From: Lenzites betulinus
Taxonomy: Eukaryota; Basidiomycota; Agaricomycetes; Polyporales; Polyporaceae
Assembly: GCA_022264855.1 (NCBI GenBank)
Contig: JABYQU010000028.1
Span: 186,001-250,000, forward strand
DNA: 64,000 nucleotides
Direction: 5' to 3'
Positions 1 to 12,326 of this stretch are shown here, piece by piece. Position numbers and translations under genes: made by a program. Within the stretch, counting starts at the first letter, position 1. The number at the start of each line of letters is the position of its first letter. The notes beneath the pieces are model-generated. The model was not told the origin of the DNA and made no database searches. It worked only from the letters and a program-made list of their open reading frames with translations.

Positions 1-2665
1 GACGAAAGAACTTTAAGAAGGCTGTGCTATGTTTTGATACTGGCTGAATGGTCCTTTCAGAAATTTCGATTACACAATGTTATGATTCCACGACTCCCTA
101 CCGGTACGCATATCTTCCTGAGCATAATGTAGGCTGGGGTACACCAGTGCTCGACACCATCATCTCCTTCGCCCGCTGCAACTGCGGCTGATAGCGCGCG
201 TGCTTTCTTGCATGAAGACGACAGCAAGAGCGAAGGAGGTGACATCAAAGGGCGTGCGGAACGTCTTTACCACGGAAGCCTCACTTCAGGTGTAGTTCGA
301 GCTCGTGCAGTGCGAGGCCTGGCGTATAAGTAGCTCTGAAGAACAGGACGAGGAGCAGGGGTTCGTACCTACTGAATATATCATCAATGCTCTTCCCTTT
401 ATGCGGACAGGAGATCTCATTGGAAAGTCCAGCATTTGAAGCCTAGCATGTCTCAAGTAACCGTAGCATCGAACAATCATCAAGGTACTCTTCCGAGGCC
501 TAGCTCTTGCTCACGAGTGTGGATCACACTGTATACTTGGGTTTTGACACGGTGCATTACTACACGCTACGCTGTTATTCGGAATCTGCAGAATGCTGAA
601 AGAAAGGGGTGCAGGGTTACTGAGTGCTGCTAGGGAGAAGAGGCAACATGGTCGATGCTGGAGGCGGTACAGCCTTGAATGTGTGGTGGCTAAACATTAC
701 TGATCTTCCAGAAACACGAAAATTAAGACATATCATTGTGCAGTGGTACTTACCTGGATCGTGGTGGTCTATCCGTCAGACTGCCTACCTCATCTAGGTC
801 TCAGAGACCCATACAATGGAGTCGTTGCATACACAAGCATCGTGATGCCGCGCCACCGCCTTGCCAACTTGGTACGTTGAACAATTGAATATTCGGTAAG
901 CCAGCCACGCCACCCTGCCACGTCCAAACTGCATTTGTCTCGTCCAATGCTCAAAGCTTCCCACTCGAGATGGGGGTACAGGCGCTACAGGTCGCCGTTC
1001 CAGGCGACCAATGACTCACACAGGCTTCCGACTCGGAGGGTGTCCCACGATGATGGACTGGGGCATCTTGCGATATGAAAGTGGAAGCAAGAGAACCGCT
1101 TTCCTTCATATCGATGCACGTACAACGACAGCCAAGCGCACAGAGTGGTAGGGGTGGAAGCAGGGTTTATGGCAGCTTCTCTTCATGTCGGTTCATGTAC
1201 AACGCCTTCCTCGCGACTATCTGGACACGCACCACACATCACATTTTGATGTTCAGGAAGTTGTACTTCGTGTGTCTAGATCGATATTACCTCTGAATGG
1301 TTGGTGGGCGGTGCATATGCATGTGAATGAACACGCATCTTGTCGCGCTTCTCCCGCTCGGACTATGGCGCACAGGTTGCGGACTTCTTCGCAGCTGCGT
1401 GGACACCCAACACGTATTAACATCCAGGGCGCATGCGCTTCTTATGTCTAGACCTACCTGTGAAAGACTGATGTGTGATAGATGTGGATGTGGATGAACG
1501 CCCACCGTGTCGTGCTTCCCGTTCGGACTCTGGGGCACGTTGGGTCTTCGAAAACGCGCGTCGGAAACGCTCCAGCAAGCCGTACCGGGAGAGAAGCACG
1601 AACAATCATAGAAGAACTGTACAACGAATTTGGTGCGAGCGATCCGTCCTGGTGGCGTAGTACCCTCGCCCCGTCACGCAGTGCCTGAAGATCTGGCAAG
1701 CCGTCCCGGTCCCATGGCCATTGTTCTTCACCCGGACCAAGGTGGATGTGCGCCACGATGCTCCCGGGACTGAAAAAGGATCGGAGAACTCGAGAAGCTA
1801 AGAAGACTCGGAGCACGTCCGAGTCACTCGCGTCTGCCGCGAGGCGTTGCAGCAGCGTCACGGGATGGCCTGGCTCCTGAGTGAAAACATTCAGCGGGCG
1901 CGCGGACGGAACACCTCCGCACATGCGTATGCAGACTGGCTCTACCGAAGGAGCGCGGGTGAATAAGGCAGCACATACCGGGAACACTACATGCAACCTG
2001 TACATCATGGTGGGCCTGTGGCCTCCGCGCGCATGTTATCTTCTAGTCCAGTTGCTATAGACAAGGAGCGGGTGTGACCCACGAACTAGAGGGTAGTACA
2101 CGAGTCTACGGGATACCAGATATCGAAGGGTTAGTTACAACGTTTGAAGCGCCCACCTACTTAAGCGCAATTCTCCGGCGAGTTCCGAGCGGGAGCATGG
2201 CGATTCTGAAGTTTGAACAACACGGAGGCTGCGAATATGGATTTATACATTTTATCACCTCGTCACTTCGACGCTGTCAAAACGCTTCTACCGAACATCG
2301 TCTGAAGGGTACCAAACAAGAGAAAGCGGAACGGAACCGGTAGGCGCGAACTAGTACGGATACAAAGGGGTGCGGGTGCGGGACAAATGATACACGGGGT
2401 ATGCGAGACTGGATGAGAGGTATGCCAGGGGCGAGAATGCATGAGCGAGTCCGAAAGGCAAGGCGCCGCATGGGTAGCGGCGCGCCAATAGTGGGGTAGT
2501 AGAGATTACACGAACATAGGGTGTCCAAAGCGGGGAGAGAAGAAGGGGACCACACACGAGAGCCAAGACGAACAGAGAGGGGTAGGCTAGGATGGTTGGT
2601 TGGTTTTGGGAGGCAGAGCTGGAACGAGCGAGCGCACAGCGCATCGTGTCCGTCCGCGCCACTTT
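1..2665. other. No convincing gene; holds one repeat arm
   Basis: I see no gene here with family similarity, coherent splice sites or GC3-rich codon use. The longest open frame (1454-2008, minus, 184 codons) lies inside a diverged repeat whose other copy is at 5.44-6.02 kb. It probably reflects a decayed ancestor rather than a working gene. Confidence 0.6.
1350..2000 (+). repeat. Left arm of a diverged inverted repeat
   Basis: This stretch resembles the reverse complement of about 5440-6020. Shared blocks include the segment around the words cccgggactg/caatcccggg, the neighbourhood of 'gaataaggcagcacataccgg', and the block with 'agctgcgtgg' near 1395 and its complement near 6000. On minus, both copies can encode a similar short peptide with the words ASDS and FLASRVL, so the ancestor may have been coding. 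Identity is clearly well below 90 percent. The Clp1-like gene lies between the arms. Confidence 0.6.
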
Positions 2666-3691
2666 TCACCGCTTTTCGTTGACCTGGGTCATCGCGGCGA
2701 GCACAACCTCCCAAGCGAGGTCCATGACGCCCCAGAGCTCCGCGTCGAACACGCCGAGCGCGCACACGTTCTGCCAGAGCCCGTTCACGAGCTTCACGTG
2801 CGCCATGAGCGCGCCCATTGCGCCTTGGGGGCCTCCGCGCTGGAACGCCGCCCCTGCAAGCGCGTGCGCGAGGCGCAACAGCCGGTCCGAGCTAAACTGG
2901 GAGACGTACACGAGCTTGCCTGCGGGCGCAGTGCTGGAGCTCGCGGCGGACATCGGGGGGAGCGCGGATGCGAGCGAGGGCAGAAGGGCGGCGAGCAGCG
3001 TGTCGGGGCGCATGGTGTGGAGGTACGCGTGGAGGAGCGCGAATGTCTCCGGGCTGGGAATCGTAAGGGGGATGACGGGCAGCGTGAGCGCGGCGCGGCG
3101 GCCGCTTGCGGGCAAACCTTGCGGGAGTGGCGGCAGGAGCGAGCAGTGCGCGGAGAGCACTATCGCAGATGCGGGGTAGAGGGGGATCGTCGCGGAGGCC
3201 GGGAGCGAGGACTTGTCGGCGAACGACGCCACTGTGGGTGTTGCGGACGAGGAACGCGAGGAGAGGATGGCAAGTACGTGCGAGGGGAACGCAGACGCGT
3301 CAGGCATCTGCGACGTCGGGCGCATTGGCACGTCGAGCGTCGGCGGGAGGTGCGCGCACGGGAGCGAGCTCGGGATCGTCAGGAGCGACAGCGCCGCGAT
3401 CATTCTGGCGGAGTCTGTCAGCACAGAGTACAAAGACGCGTCGAAATGAAAAGCGACGCACTGATTAGCATTGCCAGCAAGCATCTTTCTAATGTACTCG
3501 AGCGGAACGCCGGCGAGGGCGGGGTCGATGCGGGCGATCGCGTCGCGGGAGGGCTCGGAGAAGCTGGGGCGGGCGAGGCGGCGCGGGATGTTGAGCTTCT
3601 GCGCAACAGGCGACTGGTAGTGGGACATGGAGAGGTTGAGGGGCTCGGGGACACCGTGGTGGTGCGCGGAGCGGGAGGCGACCTGGAACAT
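2666..3691 (-). CDS. Clp1-like protein (clampless-1 family), probable regulator of clamp-cell development
   Basis: Single uninterrupted frame of 341 codons. I recognise the family from the middle and C-terminal parts: 'FPSHVLAI' (about residue 153), 'VLSAHCSLLPPLP' (about 198), 'IPSPETFALLHAYLHTMR' (about 229), and a C-terminal run with 'LMAHVKLVNGLWQNVCALG' and 'FDAELWGVMDLAWEVVL'. In Coprinopsis and Ustilago, Clp1 acts downstream of the homeodomain mating-type proteins and is needed for clamp formation and proliferation of the dikaryon; that role here is inference by family. It has no known catalytic domain. The N-terminal 60 residues are variable and serine/histidine-rich. The start at 3691 is the first ATG of the frame; a downstream Met (residue 22) is possible. 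It lies alone between two inverted-repeat arms, with no partner gene adjacent. Third-position GC is very high, unlike the flanks. Confidence 0.75.
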   Translation of the reverse strand: MFQVASRSAHHHGVPEPLNLSMSHYQSPVAQKLNIPRRLARPSFSEPSRDAIARIDPALAGVPLEYIRKMLAGNANQCVAFHFDASLYSVLTDSARMIAALSLLTIPSSLPCAHLPPTLDVPMRPTSQMPDASAFPSHVLAILSSRSSSATPTVASFADKSSLPASATIPLYPASAIVLSAHCSLLPPLPQGLPASGRRAALTLPVIPLTIPSPETFALLHAYLHTMRPDTLLAALLPSLASALPPMSAASSSTAPAGKLVYVSQFSSDRLLRLAHALAGAAFQRGGPQGAMGALMAHVKLVNGLWQNVCALGVFDAELWGVMDLAWEVVLAAMTQVNEKR

Positions 3692-6550
3692 GGCGGTATG
3701 CGGGAGAGGAGGAGGAGGGTCGCGTTGATGAAGCTCAAGCGGCTAGCGTGCTACTAGGAGAGCTAGGAAAGGCACGAAGAATTAAGGACGGCTAGGACGC
3801 GACGGGTCGAGCGGACAATAGGATAAGTGTGATCGACACGGGGCGGAGGCGAGGCGATGGGCGACGACTTGGGCGGCGAGTCAGATGCGACGAGTTGTTC
3901 TCAGTCGCCGAGGACGAGGATGGTGGCGCCTCGGCCATGTCGTGTAAGTACTCTTATAGCGCACTTGGCGCTCGTTGGAGAATCGAGAATAAGGCGCAGA
4001 TGCTAGCAGATCTGCACATGGGCCGCGGACGAAGAGGAGGAATAAGAGGAATGCCGAATGTGGAAGGGCGTTTGTGTTGGGATTTGGAGGCCATCAGCGC
4101 CTCCCACACGTGGCCCGCGCTTCTCGACCCAACTTGGGTCGGTTTGTCGCCCCGTCCTCCTCCTCCAACCCTCTCCACGCTCCCCCGCCCCGCTGTAGCC
4201 ATCGCAACTACAGTGTGCCTTGTATTTCCCGCTCTACTCCCATCAGGCGGCGATCTCTCGAAGCTCTATCGCGCTTTCCTCGAAGCTGCTCTGTCTTTGT
4301 CCTCAGAAGCAGTCTCCCCGTGAACTCCGCTGGGTGTTGCGACATTGTCACTCGACAGTCCAACTCGGAATTCTGACCATCCCAGGCCTACACGTCCATG
4401 TGTCCGAGACTCGATCTGGTGTATGATACGGCAGCATCTCCGCTGTGTCCTGAACCTGGCGCCGGCGCCACACTTTGCGGGGCCTCTCTGAAACTCTTTG
4501 AGTCTGTAATGCTGGGGGTTGCTATGAGCCCTGGGCTGTGGACAATTGCCTACAATTGCGCACATAACATACGGGTGCCTTAGGCGGTGCCTCAGTCTAC
4601 CACTCGCTCGGCGGGCGCGAGAACCCAGACCGAATTCGCACGATCGGGGTGTCGGATCGGTCTCTGTTCATTCACACGGACGCTCTTCGAGGAACTTCTG
4701 CACTGATGACGACACGGGTACTTACGGGAAGCCGCCACATAGCAGCGCGCAAACCCTCTGACTGTCACTGACATATCCGGATATCCATCCAGGGTGAGTA
4801 AGGCTGGTGCTGCCTTGTCTCGCGCGCTTGTCCTCTCACGTTTCGCGATATCTGGGTTCATTCCACCTTCGACCACCTTCGACAATGTATCACCGCCACC
4901 GAGTATGCGTAGCCTGTCTTGGACCACTCTGGTGCTTGAATCGAAGCTCACGCGCGCTCGTGCCCTCTCGGTGAATCTTCGCTCCTCGCTGAAAAGCCTG
5001 CATCGAAATCTGCATCTCGCACCGGGCAGTGCTGCACGCATCAGGGTCTGCGCTCTTCATTAAATCCACGCTCGTCTCATTTCGCAAAGCCGCAGGCCTC
5101 GAGGCGTTCATCAAGCTGAAGAGCAGCCGCAATCCCAACGTTTCGGCCCGCTGTAAGGATCGTCTTGTTCCGCTTTCTCCAACTACATGTCGGTAACGGA
5201 CCATCCGCTGAATTGAAGTTCGAATTGCCGCCACAGACACTGATCACACCCACGGCGATTGAGAGAAGATTGCGCGGAATCCGGATATCTCTCTGATAAG
5301 CCACTCCGGATTACAGGCCCCTTGCGTCTCCTCGGGGCTGAGCTTGTATTCGTGGCGTGCGCGCGGCAGCTATACAGGCCTATCATCATCATGCGCATTG
5401 CATACAGTGTGCCACACCATGTAAGTCAGTGCTAGCGCGTGGCGGGGACATCCCGGTATGTGCTGCCTTGTTCACTCTCGCTCCTTGGTGGAGAAAATTT
5501 ACATGTACCGGTACGGCTGAGTTCCGTCCGCTGCGCCAACTGAATGCTCTCCCCCAGGCCATCTTCCGGACCATCTCGTGACGCTGCTGAAACGCCTCGC
5601 GGTGGGCGCGAGTGACTCGGTCGGGCTCTTCTTGGCTTCTCGGGTTCTTTTTCAATCCCGGGAGCATCGTGTTGCACATTCGCCTTGGTCCTGGTGAAGG
5701 ACAATGGCCATGCGCCGGGAGCCTGAGGACTCGTCAGGCACTAGATGATGGAGGGACAGTGGTCGCCAGCACGGATCGCTCCCACTAATTTTCGTGGTGC
5801 ATTTCTTCCATTGTCCGCTGTCTGCGGTTTTGCTGACGCGGGGTTTCCGGATACAACCCGTGCACCATCGTGCGTGCAGGAAACACGCTGCGGTGGGCGT
5901 CCATCCACATCTATCGCACATCTGACATCAGTCTTCCACAGGCAGGTCCAGACACAGGAAATACACGCTCCCCGAATGTTGGTACGTGTTATGCGTCCAC
6001 GTAGCTGTGAAGAAGTCGCTGTATATGCACCGATATGAGTTTGAAGCGGACCGATCTTCTTGCTTGCTTGCTGCCACTGTTCATATCGCAGGATGCACAT
6101 GCCCATCAACGTGAGACACTTGGAGTGCTGTGCGACTTATTGGCCGCCTTAATCGGCGATCTATGGCCAGTGCCCATACATCTCTCTCTAGGCTCGCGAA
6201 CCAGCCGTCGTTTGTATACCCAAGCATGGTCATGAACGTTTGAGGAGACAAAGGTAACGTCTGAAAGTTGCGTTGTTGCCGGCTCGGGCAGCAAATGTTA
6301 AATTGCCCAACATGCGTCTTAGAACGGTGGCGGTATACATACGTGTGTCCCGACGTGACCAAGCGTCGTATATATGTCTCTTCGGAGACCTATCATATCA
6401 TTACTTGTGCGCTCTATACACGCAAGTTCTTATTCAATGCACAGTGCTATTGTTGCAAGCTTCAAGATTTCAAGCTTGCCATGTCAAGTACAAGCCGCGA
6501 TGTCACCAGCGACTTTGAAACATACCGGGCAACTATGCAAGAAAAACTAT
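3692..6550. other. Intergenic stretch, no supported gene
   Basis: It contains several overlapping frames below 150 codons (for example 4592-5041, minus) without recognisable domains or matching splice sites. The right arm of the inverted repeat occupies about 5440-6020. I see nothing else I can name. Confidence 0.5.
5440..6020 (-). repeat. Right arm of the diverged inverted repeat
   Basis: Reverse-complement relative of 1350-2000 (see that entry). I found no clear terminal repeats or target-site duplication, so I cannot assign it to a transposon class. The pair brackets about 3.4 kb including the Clp1-like gene. Confidence 0.6.
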
Positions 6551-6623
6551 GGCCAACGCCGGGGTCGAACCGACGACCTTGGCGTTATTAGCACCACGCT
6601 CTAACCAACTGAGCTAGTCGGCC
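6551..6623 (-). tRNA. tRNA-Ile(AAU)
   Basis: A full 73-base cloverleaf reads on minus: 7-bp acceptor stem (GGCCGAC/GTTGGCC, one G-U), D arm GCTC...GAGC, anticodon stem TGGTG/CGCCA with loop CTAATAA (anticodon AAU, read as IAU), variable loop AGGTC, and T arm GTCGG/CCGGC with loop TTCGACC. No intron. The base after the acceptor stem would be the discriminator A, and a run of five T follows on minus, fitting a Pol III terminator. The sequence is identical to the plus-strand copy at 15879-15951. Confidence 0.97.
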
Positions 6624-6891
6624 ATGCATCTCATACAATTGGTAAGCACCATGTGTCAATGACTTTTCTTCCGCGCCACGTGTTCACTGTACTCCGACTG
6701 TCGAGCTCTTAGGACATGCAATATTTGGGGGCACAGACAGCTCCTCGCAAGTGCTGCATTGTATATGCCCAATGGGGGGACCACGTTCAAATAGGGATGT
6801 CAATACAATATTAATGTGTGGCAGAGAACGATGAATGGCGACTTCTCAGGCCCATGAGGGTTGCAAGACTTTATCCGAAACGATACACCGT

Positions 6892-9374
6892 TTACGGACG
6901 GAGACGCGAAACCTTCAGCGGCAAGGCGGGAATCTCGCTTTCCCGCCCGACAGTAGGAAATGCCACCGCCGCGGTGTTCCACACGATAGGGGCGCCCGTC
7001 GGTTCAAACCTGAAGTGCTGCAGCATGAGGAGGAGGACCGTTTCTGTGGAGATGCGATGAGTACGCGTGAACAGCCAGCGTTGTGGACATTTAATCTCAC
7101 TGATCTCGAGTTGCGCGAAAGTCAAGCCGCTGTATACAGAGGTGAGCACGCGAGCGCACCATCCTAAACTCTATGCACTTACATACACGCCCGGTTGCCG
7201 GCGAGGAACGTCATCCTATATATGTTCGACACAAACGATCAGCGAACCCGCTCAGGCCTGCAGTGTACAGCAAGAACACCACTTGCATATGTGAGAACAC
7301 CCCCGGTATACGCGCCTCCTCAACCTCTTTGGGCACCGAACCCGCCAGCCAGCGCTCTGGCTTCCACTCTGACGCGTCAGGACCCCAGAGCGCGGGGTCG
7401 AGATTACACATGTCGATCATGACACACGTGTTCTTAGGGAGCGGGACGGCGGTGATGAGCTCGCCGTCCAGTCCGCGCACGGGTGTGGCGAGCGGTAGGA
7501 CGGTGTCTCGGGTGACCCTGTATTACATGTGGTGAGTCACGATGCTGCTCCGGGGTGGATCACAAGGTGCTTGGTAAGGCGTACTCTCGGAAGAGCATAA
7601 CGATGCCAGGATATCTAAGATATAACGTCAGTATGTGCCGTGCACATAACGTGAGATGAGGATGCTTACCTTCGAGTGTTTCGCGACATATGGCGTCTAG
7701 GTACGGCAACGCCATGAGCCGCTCATATTCGAGCGTATCGCCGTTCCCTTCAGCCTCGACCGCGGCGGAGATCTCTGCGCGAAGACGCTCCTGTACGTCA
7801 GGGTGTTTGGAGAGCAGGTGAAGTATGCGTGTGATGGAGTTCGCTGTCGCGTCGATGCCGACATTGTATTTCCAAGTAAGAATCGAAGGAAGAGGAGCAT
7901 ACTAGTAGCAGGTGACGTACGACACTTGGCTAAGTATCTCGTCATCGCGGGCTTATCCTCGGCCGAGGCATACATGTTGTTCTTCACTGCACAAATCGCT
8001 TCAGCGTTGCAATCACGGAAGGCGTCCTCGCCCGGCTAGAACTTACGGAGGATACTCATGACGTCCTGGCCCTCGCCAACCTGGTGTTTCACTGCATCAT
8101 CACCACGTGCAAGTGCTGCTTTCTTCTCGTTGAAGATGAGCACCGCGCGCGCGTGCAAAATGTCGGATATATCCTTCATGCGCTGTATGTTTGCGCTTGG
8201 CAGATACTCAAGCACTCGGCGACGGAACGCAGCCGAGCCGATGTGCACGAAGTAGGGAAGGAGGACCCGCGGGATTATGGAGTTCTGCATCTGCGGGCTG
8301 TGACAAGTTGTGAAGGAGCAGATGAGTGCGAATATCACAAAGTCTAGGAAAAAGACACGTACAAGAACACCTTGACGGTCTTCAAGAACTCATCTGGGGC
8401 GTCTTCAACAAGCGGGTCGAACGAGTACCCAAGCACCCCCTGTCCGAGCACTTCGAGCGTTGTACGGCTTATCCAGGAGAGCATGTCAAGCTCTACATCC
8501 GTCGCGGATCCCTCTTTAGCACCTGGGGCCGGGAGGCGAGCCATCATCGCATTGCGGGTCTGTTGTCATGGATGATCAGTGTGGGCCTCCTGTATGAAGC
8601 TAGTGATGCTAGGGGCGAGAGTTAGAGGTACCGACCTTGTGGATGATATCATAGAACAGCGGCGTCATGTTGCGCAGGTTTTTACTCGAGAAGGCTGGAC
8701 TGAGCATCTTGCGCTGCCGACGGTGTTGTTCGCCTATAGTGTGGTGTAAGACACTCATGTGCACGATGCGCATGCGCACGACAAACCTGTGGATCCGGAA
8801 AGACAAGGACCCAACAAGATGCGCAAGCCCCTGTAAGGGCAGCTTCTCAACTCGCGGGATGCGCTACATGCAAAGGCGACAACGTACAGAATGGGCTCTT
8901 CAAACGACTCCTGGTCCCTAAGAAATATATGTTGAAACTCCTTTGGGTCGTGGGTGGCTACCCATTGTTCCTATGGGCAAAACGGGTATCAAAACGTCAA
9001 TCTGCGCTCAAACTGAAGCAACCGGCGCGAGACAGCGTACGTTGAATAAACCACGAATGGTGAACGTGCGACCATATTTTGTGCTGAGTTCACGGCGCCA
9101 GTCCCCACTGTGGCGCCCAATAAACTGGGTGACGCTACCTGTATTCCGCGGGTCACGCTCAGCCCTGCGTGTATCCCGGCCAAGATGGATGCATACCGGT
9201 AAGGAAAGATGAAGACGGGGGCCCGGCGATATTCTTGATTGTGCTCTTGACTACGAGTGGCCGGACCAGTCTCCACGCGACGTACAGGCCCAGTGCCACG
9301 AACGCTGCCTGCGGCAAGGCGATAGTATCCAGAAAGGCCATGACGAAGGGAAGTTGGGCATGTCTCGCCGGCAC
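6892..9374 (-). CDS. Cytochrome P450 monooxygenase, many introns, two apparent lesions
   Basis: N-terminal hydrophobic anchor (from M at 9341, 'AAFVALGLYVAW') then the proline hinge 'GPPSSSFLTG'. Further exons give 'HIFLRDQESFEEP', 'GEQHRRQRKMLSPAFSS' (C-helix WxxxR region), an I-helix with 'GIDATANS' (7.84 kb), 'LPYLDAICRETL' (K-helix), 'FREVTRDTVLPLATPVRG', 'EWKPERWL' (PERF region, 7.36 kb), and the heme loop, which after splicing reads 'FLAGNRACIG' with the axial Cys. The C-terminus is at 6.9 kb. At least ten short introns are needed; one at 7216-7286 uses a GC donor (GCAAGT) and is required to keep the heme loop in frame. Two junctions do not fit. At 7671-7682 the ExxR helix reads E-T-L-E and the phase across the next intron is wrong. 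Near 8560 the exon start is one base out of frame. Either this is a young pseudogene or there are base errors. Substrate unknown; family placement within fungal CYPs not attempted. Confidence 0.85.
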
Positions 9375-9499
9375 TAGATCAGCGACGAGGCTATATACTG
9401 CATAGGAGAAGGGCGGTAAGGGTCCGGGAAGCGCGGGCAGTGAGCGGTATCACAGTACTTACCGGCGGCCGTCAGGGACAGACTTGCTCCCTACGCGCG

Positions 9500-11983
9500 T
9501 GAGCACAGGCTACATCCAAGTTTCTATGCAAGGGGTATCTTCAAGCTCTTCAGGATGGGAATTGAGGCGCAAGGTATCAAGGGCATTTTGTGATGGCAGA
9601 TTATAGTGCGCCCATATTTGACACACGCACGACGGGCGTAGCCTATCGTCCGCTTGAACACGGATGGATTCAAATATATCTCCCCGGATGGTTTTTGGTT
9701 TGTGTGCGGACAACATGTCCCTGTTTGGTTGCTTGATCCTTCATTCCACACAGAGATGCTCGCTTGGCTCACAATCACTTACGCAGCGGCACACGTTGGG
9801 GCAGAACGTGTACCGCAGCGCAGCGATGCCCGCGCGGCGAAGGTCGAGGAGGATGGGCGTGGCGCGCGTGGTGTGTTGGAGTAGGAACCAGGTAGGAACC
9901 CACGCGCTCGGCTTAGCGATACAGATGAACTGGTCAAAGTTCATGTCAATACGGCACGCCTCGAGTGCAAATAACACCCTGCAGTGGAATTGGCTGTTAG
10001 CGGGCGGTGGAAGGCCAATCGTGGGTTACTAGTATGATGTTCTGCGTTAGTGAGTGGGCAATGGGGAGCGCAACTCCATACGCACATAGGGCAGGGGAGC
10101 TGCATTCACGATACACGGGCTTAAGGGAACTACGGGTTGCGGAGATGACTGTTTATAAGGTCAGCATTTGATGAGCAGGGATAGCAAAAAGCGTCGTCGG
10201 CATTGTCATTTTCGTAACAGGTACCACGACACGTCGTGCGCCAAAGATTGAGACATCCCCATGGGCAGATGTCCAACCGCGACGTTATCATACCTGGATG
10301 ATATAACACGACTCAATACAAGCCGCGAACGGCTTCTGCTACGGGTAAGCCCCTCGATGAGCAACGAGATGATGCTCGGAGACATGTGCACTCTTCGTGC
10401 TGCAGTACGAGGAACGATCATTGATCGCAATACATCTGACGAGACCTTCAATATTGTCCACGAGCAATATCAACGTACTTACATACATTATCGATGTATC
10501 TACACGTCCCGACCTACCTTAGCCTAACGACAGCTGTGGTACGAGCGCCTGCTCCGCGAAGCTGCTCCTGAGGCTGCAGACAATCGTCGCAAATTTGTTC
10601 GTCGCAAGTATCATGCAGGAGGATGGAAAGTGCGACGCCAGCTCTGCATTGAAGGTCCCATCAAGACTCTCTAGTGCGTCCATGAGGTGCGGTCCTACGT
10701 GGGCGCGATCGGGCTTCCTCAACGTCAGCGCGTTGTTGATCACGATCACCAGGCTGGGGAGCCTGTGAACGCGATATACACATCAACACGCCGATGAAGC
10801 GAAAGGAACGAGAGCCCACACACCTCAGGCGCGGGCGTCGAGTGTCGCAAGAATATCTCAGCCCAAGGGCTTTGCTCCCGGCTCTTCGTGCTCGACGTCG
10901 CGCTGTCATCCACAGACCCGAGTTCCTCCCGGAGCGCTCGCAAAAGTCGGGTCGCCCCCATTTCACCGTCGGCGGAGGGGAGTGGCGGCGCGGACGACGG
11001 GAGCGTGAGGGTGCCCCTGCTCTGGCGAGCACACCGTGACTCCTTCATTTTCGCCCACTCCTTCTCGAGCCGCCTGCCCGTGACGGCCGTCACCCGCAGG
11101 ACGTCGCGGAGGGCAGGAATGAGATGTTGGTAGGGCATACTGTAGACCCGTTCTTCCGGGCGTATGACGTACACCCAGCCTGTGCAGGCCACGCGCGCGA
11201 GTGAGTGACTGCTGCGGGCTCACAGCGGATGTCTTATGAAAAGAGATAGAGAAATACGACATACCTGTCAATATCCAGTCAAAAGGATTATTATCATCCC
11301 CGAACACCACCTTCGCGGTGTCCCCCGAGCCCTCCACGTACGCCCCGCGCGTGGCGATGAGCGAGATCGCCGTCTTGAACTTCCGGAACACCTGCTCGCG
11401 CGCGACGTGCCCGCCGATGTTCCGCGGCGCGATGTTGAGCAGCGACATGTTCACGCGCCGTTCGCCACGCGTTGGGCCGGTGTGCAGCTGGTATGGCGGA
11501 CTCGGGTGCCGCGGCGACGGCTGCTGGAGGAGCGCATGGGGGAGCGCGCGCAGCTTGAAGCCGTCGCAGGTGCGCCACGGGAACGCGCGGATGTAGTCGG
11601 CGGGCAGGTATGAGAGCGCGGGGTGGGTGGGATCGAGGGCCTGGTTCGGCGGAGGAGGCTTGTTTGCGTGGATTATGGGGTAGATGCTCCCCGGAGTCGT
11701 GCGTCTGAACTGGAATGGGGTTCCGACGGTGAGAGTTGAGATAACTGTAACTCGGAGGGCTACGTACGTTGATGGATCTTATATTCTTATCAAGCTTAGG
11801 AAGACGGCTGATCTCGACAAAAGGCGACCTGCTCATGGCCCCGTCTCGCAAGCAAGCCCTGAGCTTGCATAGGAGTTGGAGGTAACGTTCAAACGGTTTG
11901 ACGCCGACTCTATGAAAGCATAACCCGGCGCCTAGGCTTCTAACCTCGATTCTGTATGCATGTGCTCTTCGCCACAAGCGCAA
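9500..11983 (-). CDS. Unrecognised multi-exon gene
   Basis: Several GC3-rich segments on minus with plausible splice sites suggest one gene. One exon (about 11.70-11.27 kb) contains 'SIYPIIHANKPPPPN', 'SYLPADYIRAFPWRTCDGF' and 'NIAPRNIGGHVAREQVFRKF', ending in 'PFDWILTG'. After an intron of about 80 bases the phase is kept and the next exon reads 'WVYVIRPEERVYSM' and 'LRVTAVTGRRLEKEW'. A further exon at about 9.98-9.79 kb reads 'FDQFICIAKPSAWVPTW' and 'LLDLRRAGIAALRYTF'. I do not recognise the family; there is no obvious catalytic motif and no certain transmembrane helix. Start and stop are uncertain; limits are outer bounds. It follows the P450 in the same orientation, so a joint pathway role is possible but unproven. 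Confidence 0.4.
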
Positions 11984-12326
11984 GTCGTACTACCACGGAA
12001 GTTGGTTCAGCATGGTTGTAGAGGTATCTAGGATGAGTACATGTAAGTTTCAATGGCGCAGGTAGTGAGGCCCGTGAGGGCGCGGAGATTATCAGGTGAA
12101 AGCCAGAGTTCGCCGGATGCACTTGAATCATACACTCTCCACACAGAAGTATAGGCCAACCGATGTGCTGTCAAGCACCCTCCCACCACAAGAGAACTGT
12201 AGTAAGACCCAGAAAACAGCGGGTATAAACAATTCACGGATACAAATACAAGCTCAAACCAAGCGCATATTCATAGATCACCCATATCCCCCTCCCGACT
12301 CTCTCCCCCACCCCAAAAGCGCACCC

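Noticed and set aside
2600..3757. 385-codon plus-strand frame over the Clp1-like gene
   Set aside because: It is composed almost only of Arg, Gly, Glu and Ala, as expected for the antisense of a GC3-rich gene; the minus frame carries family motifs.
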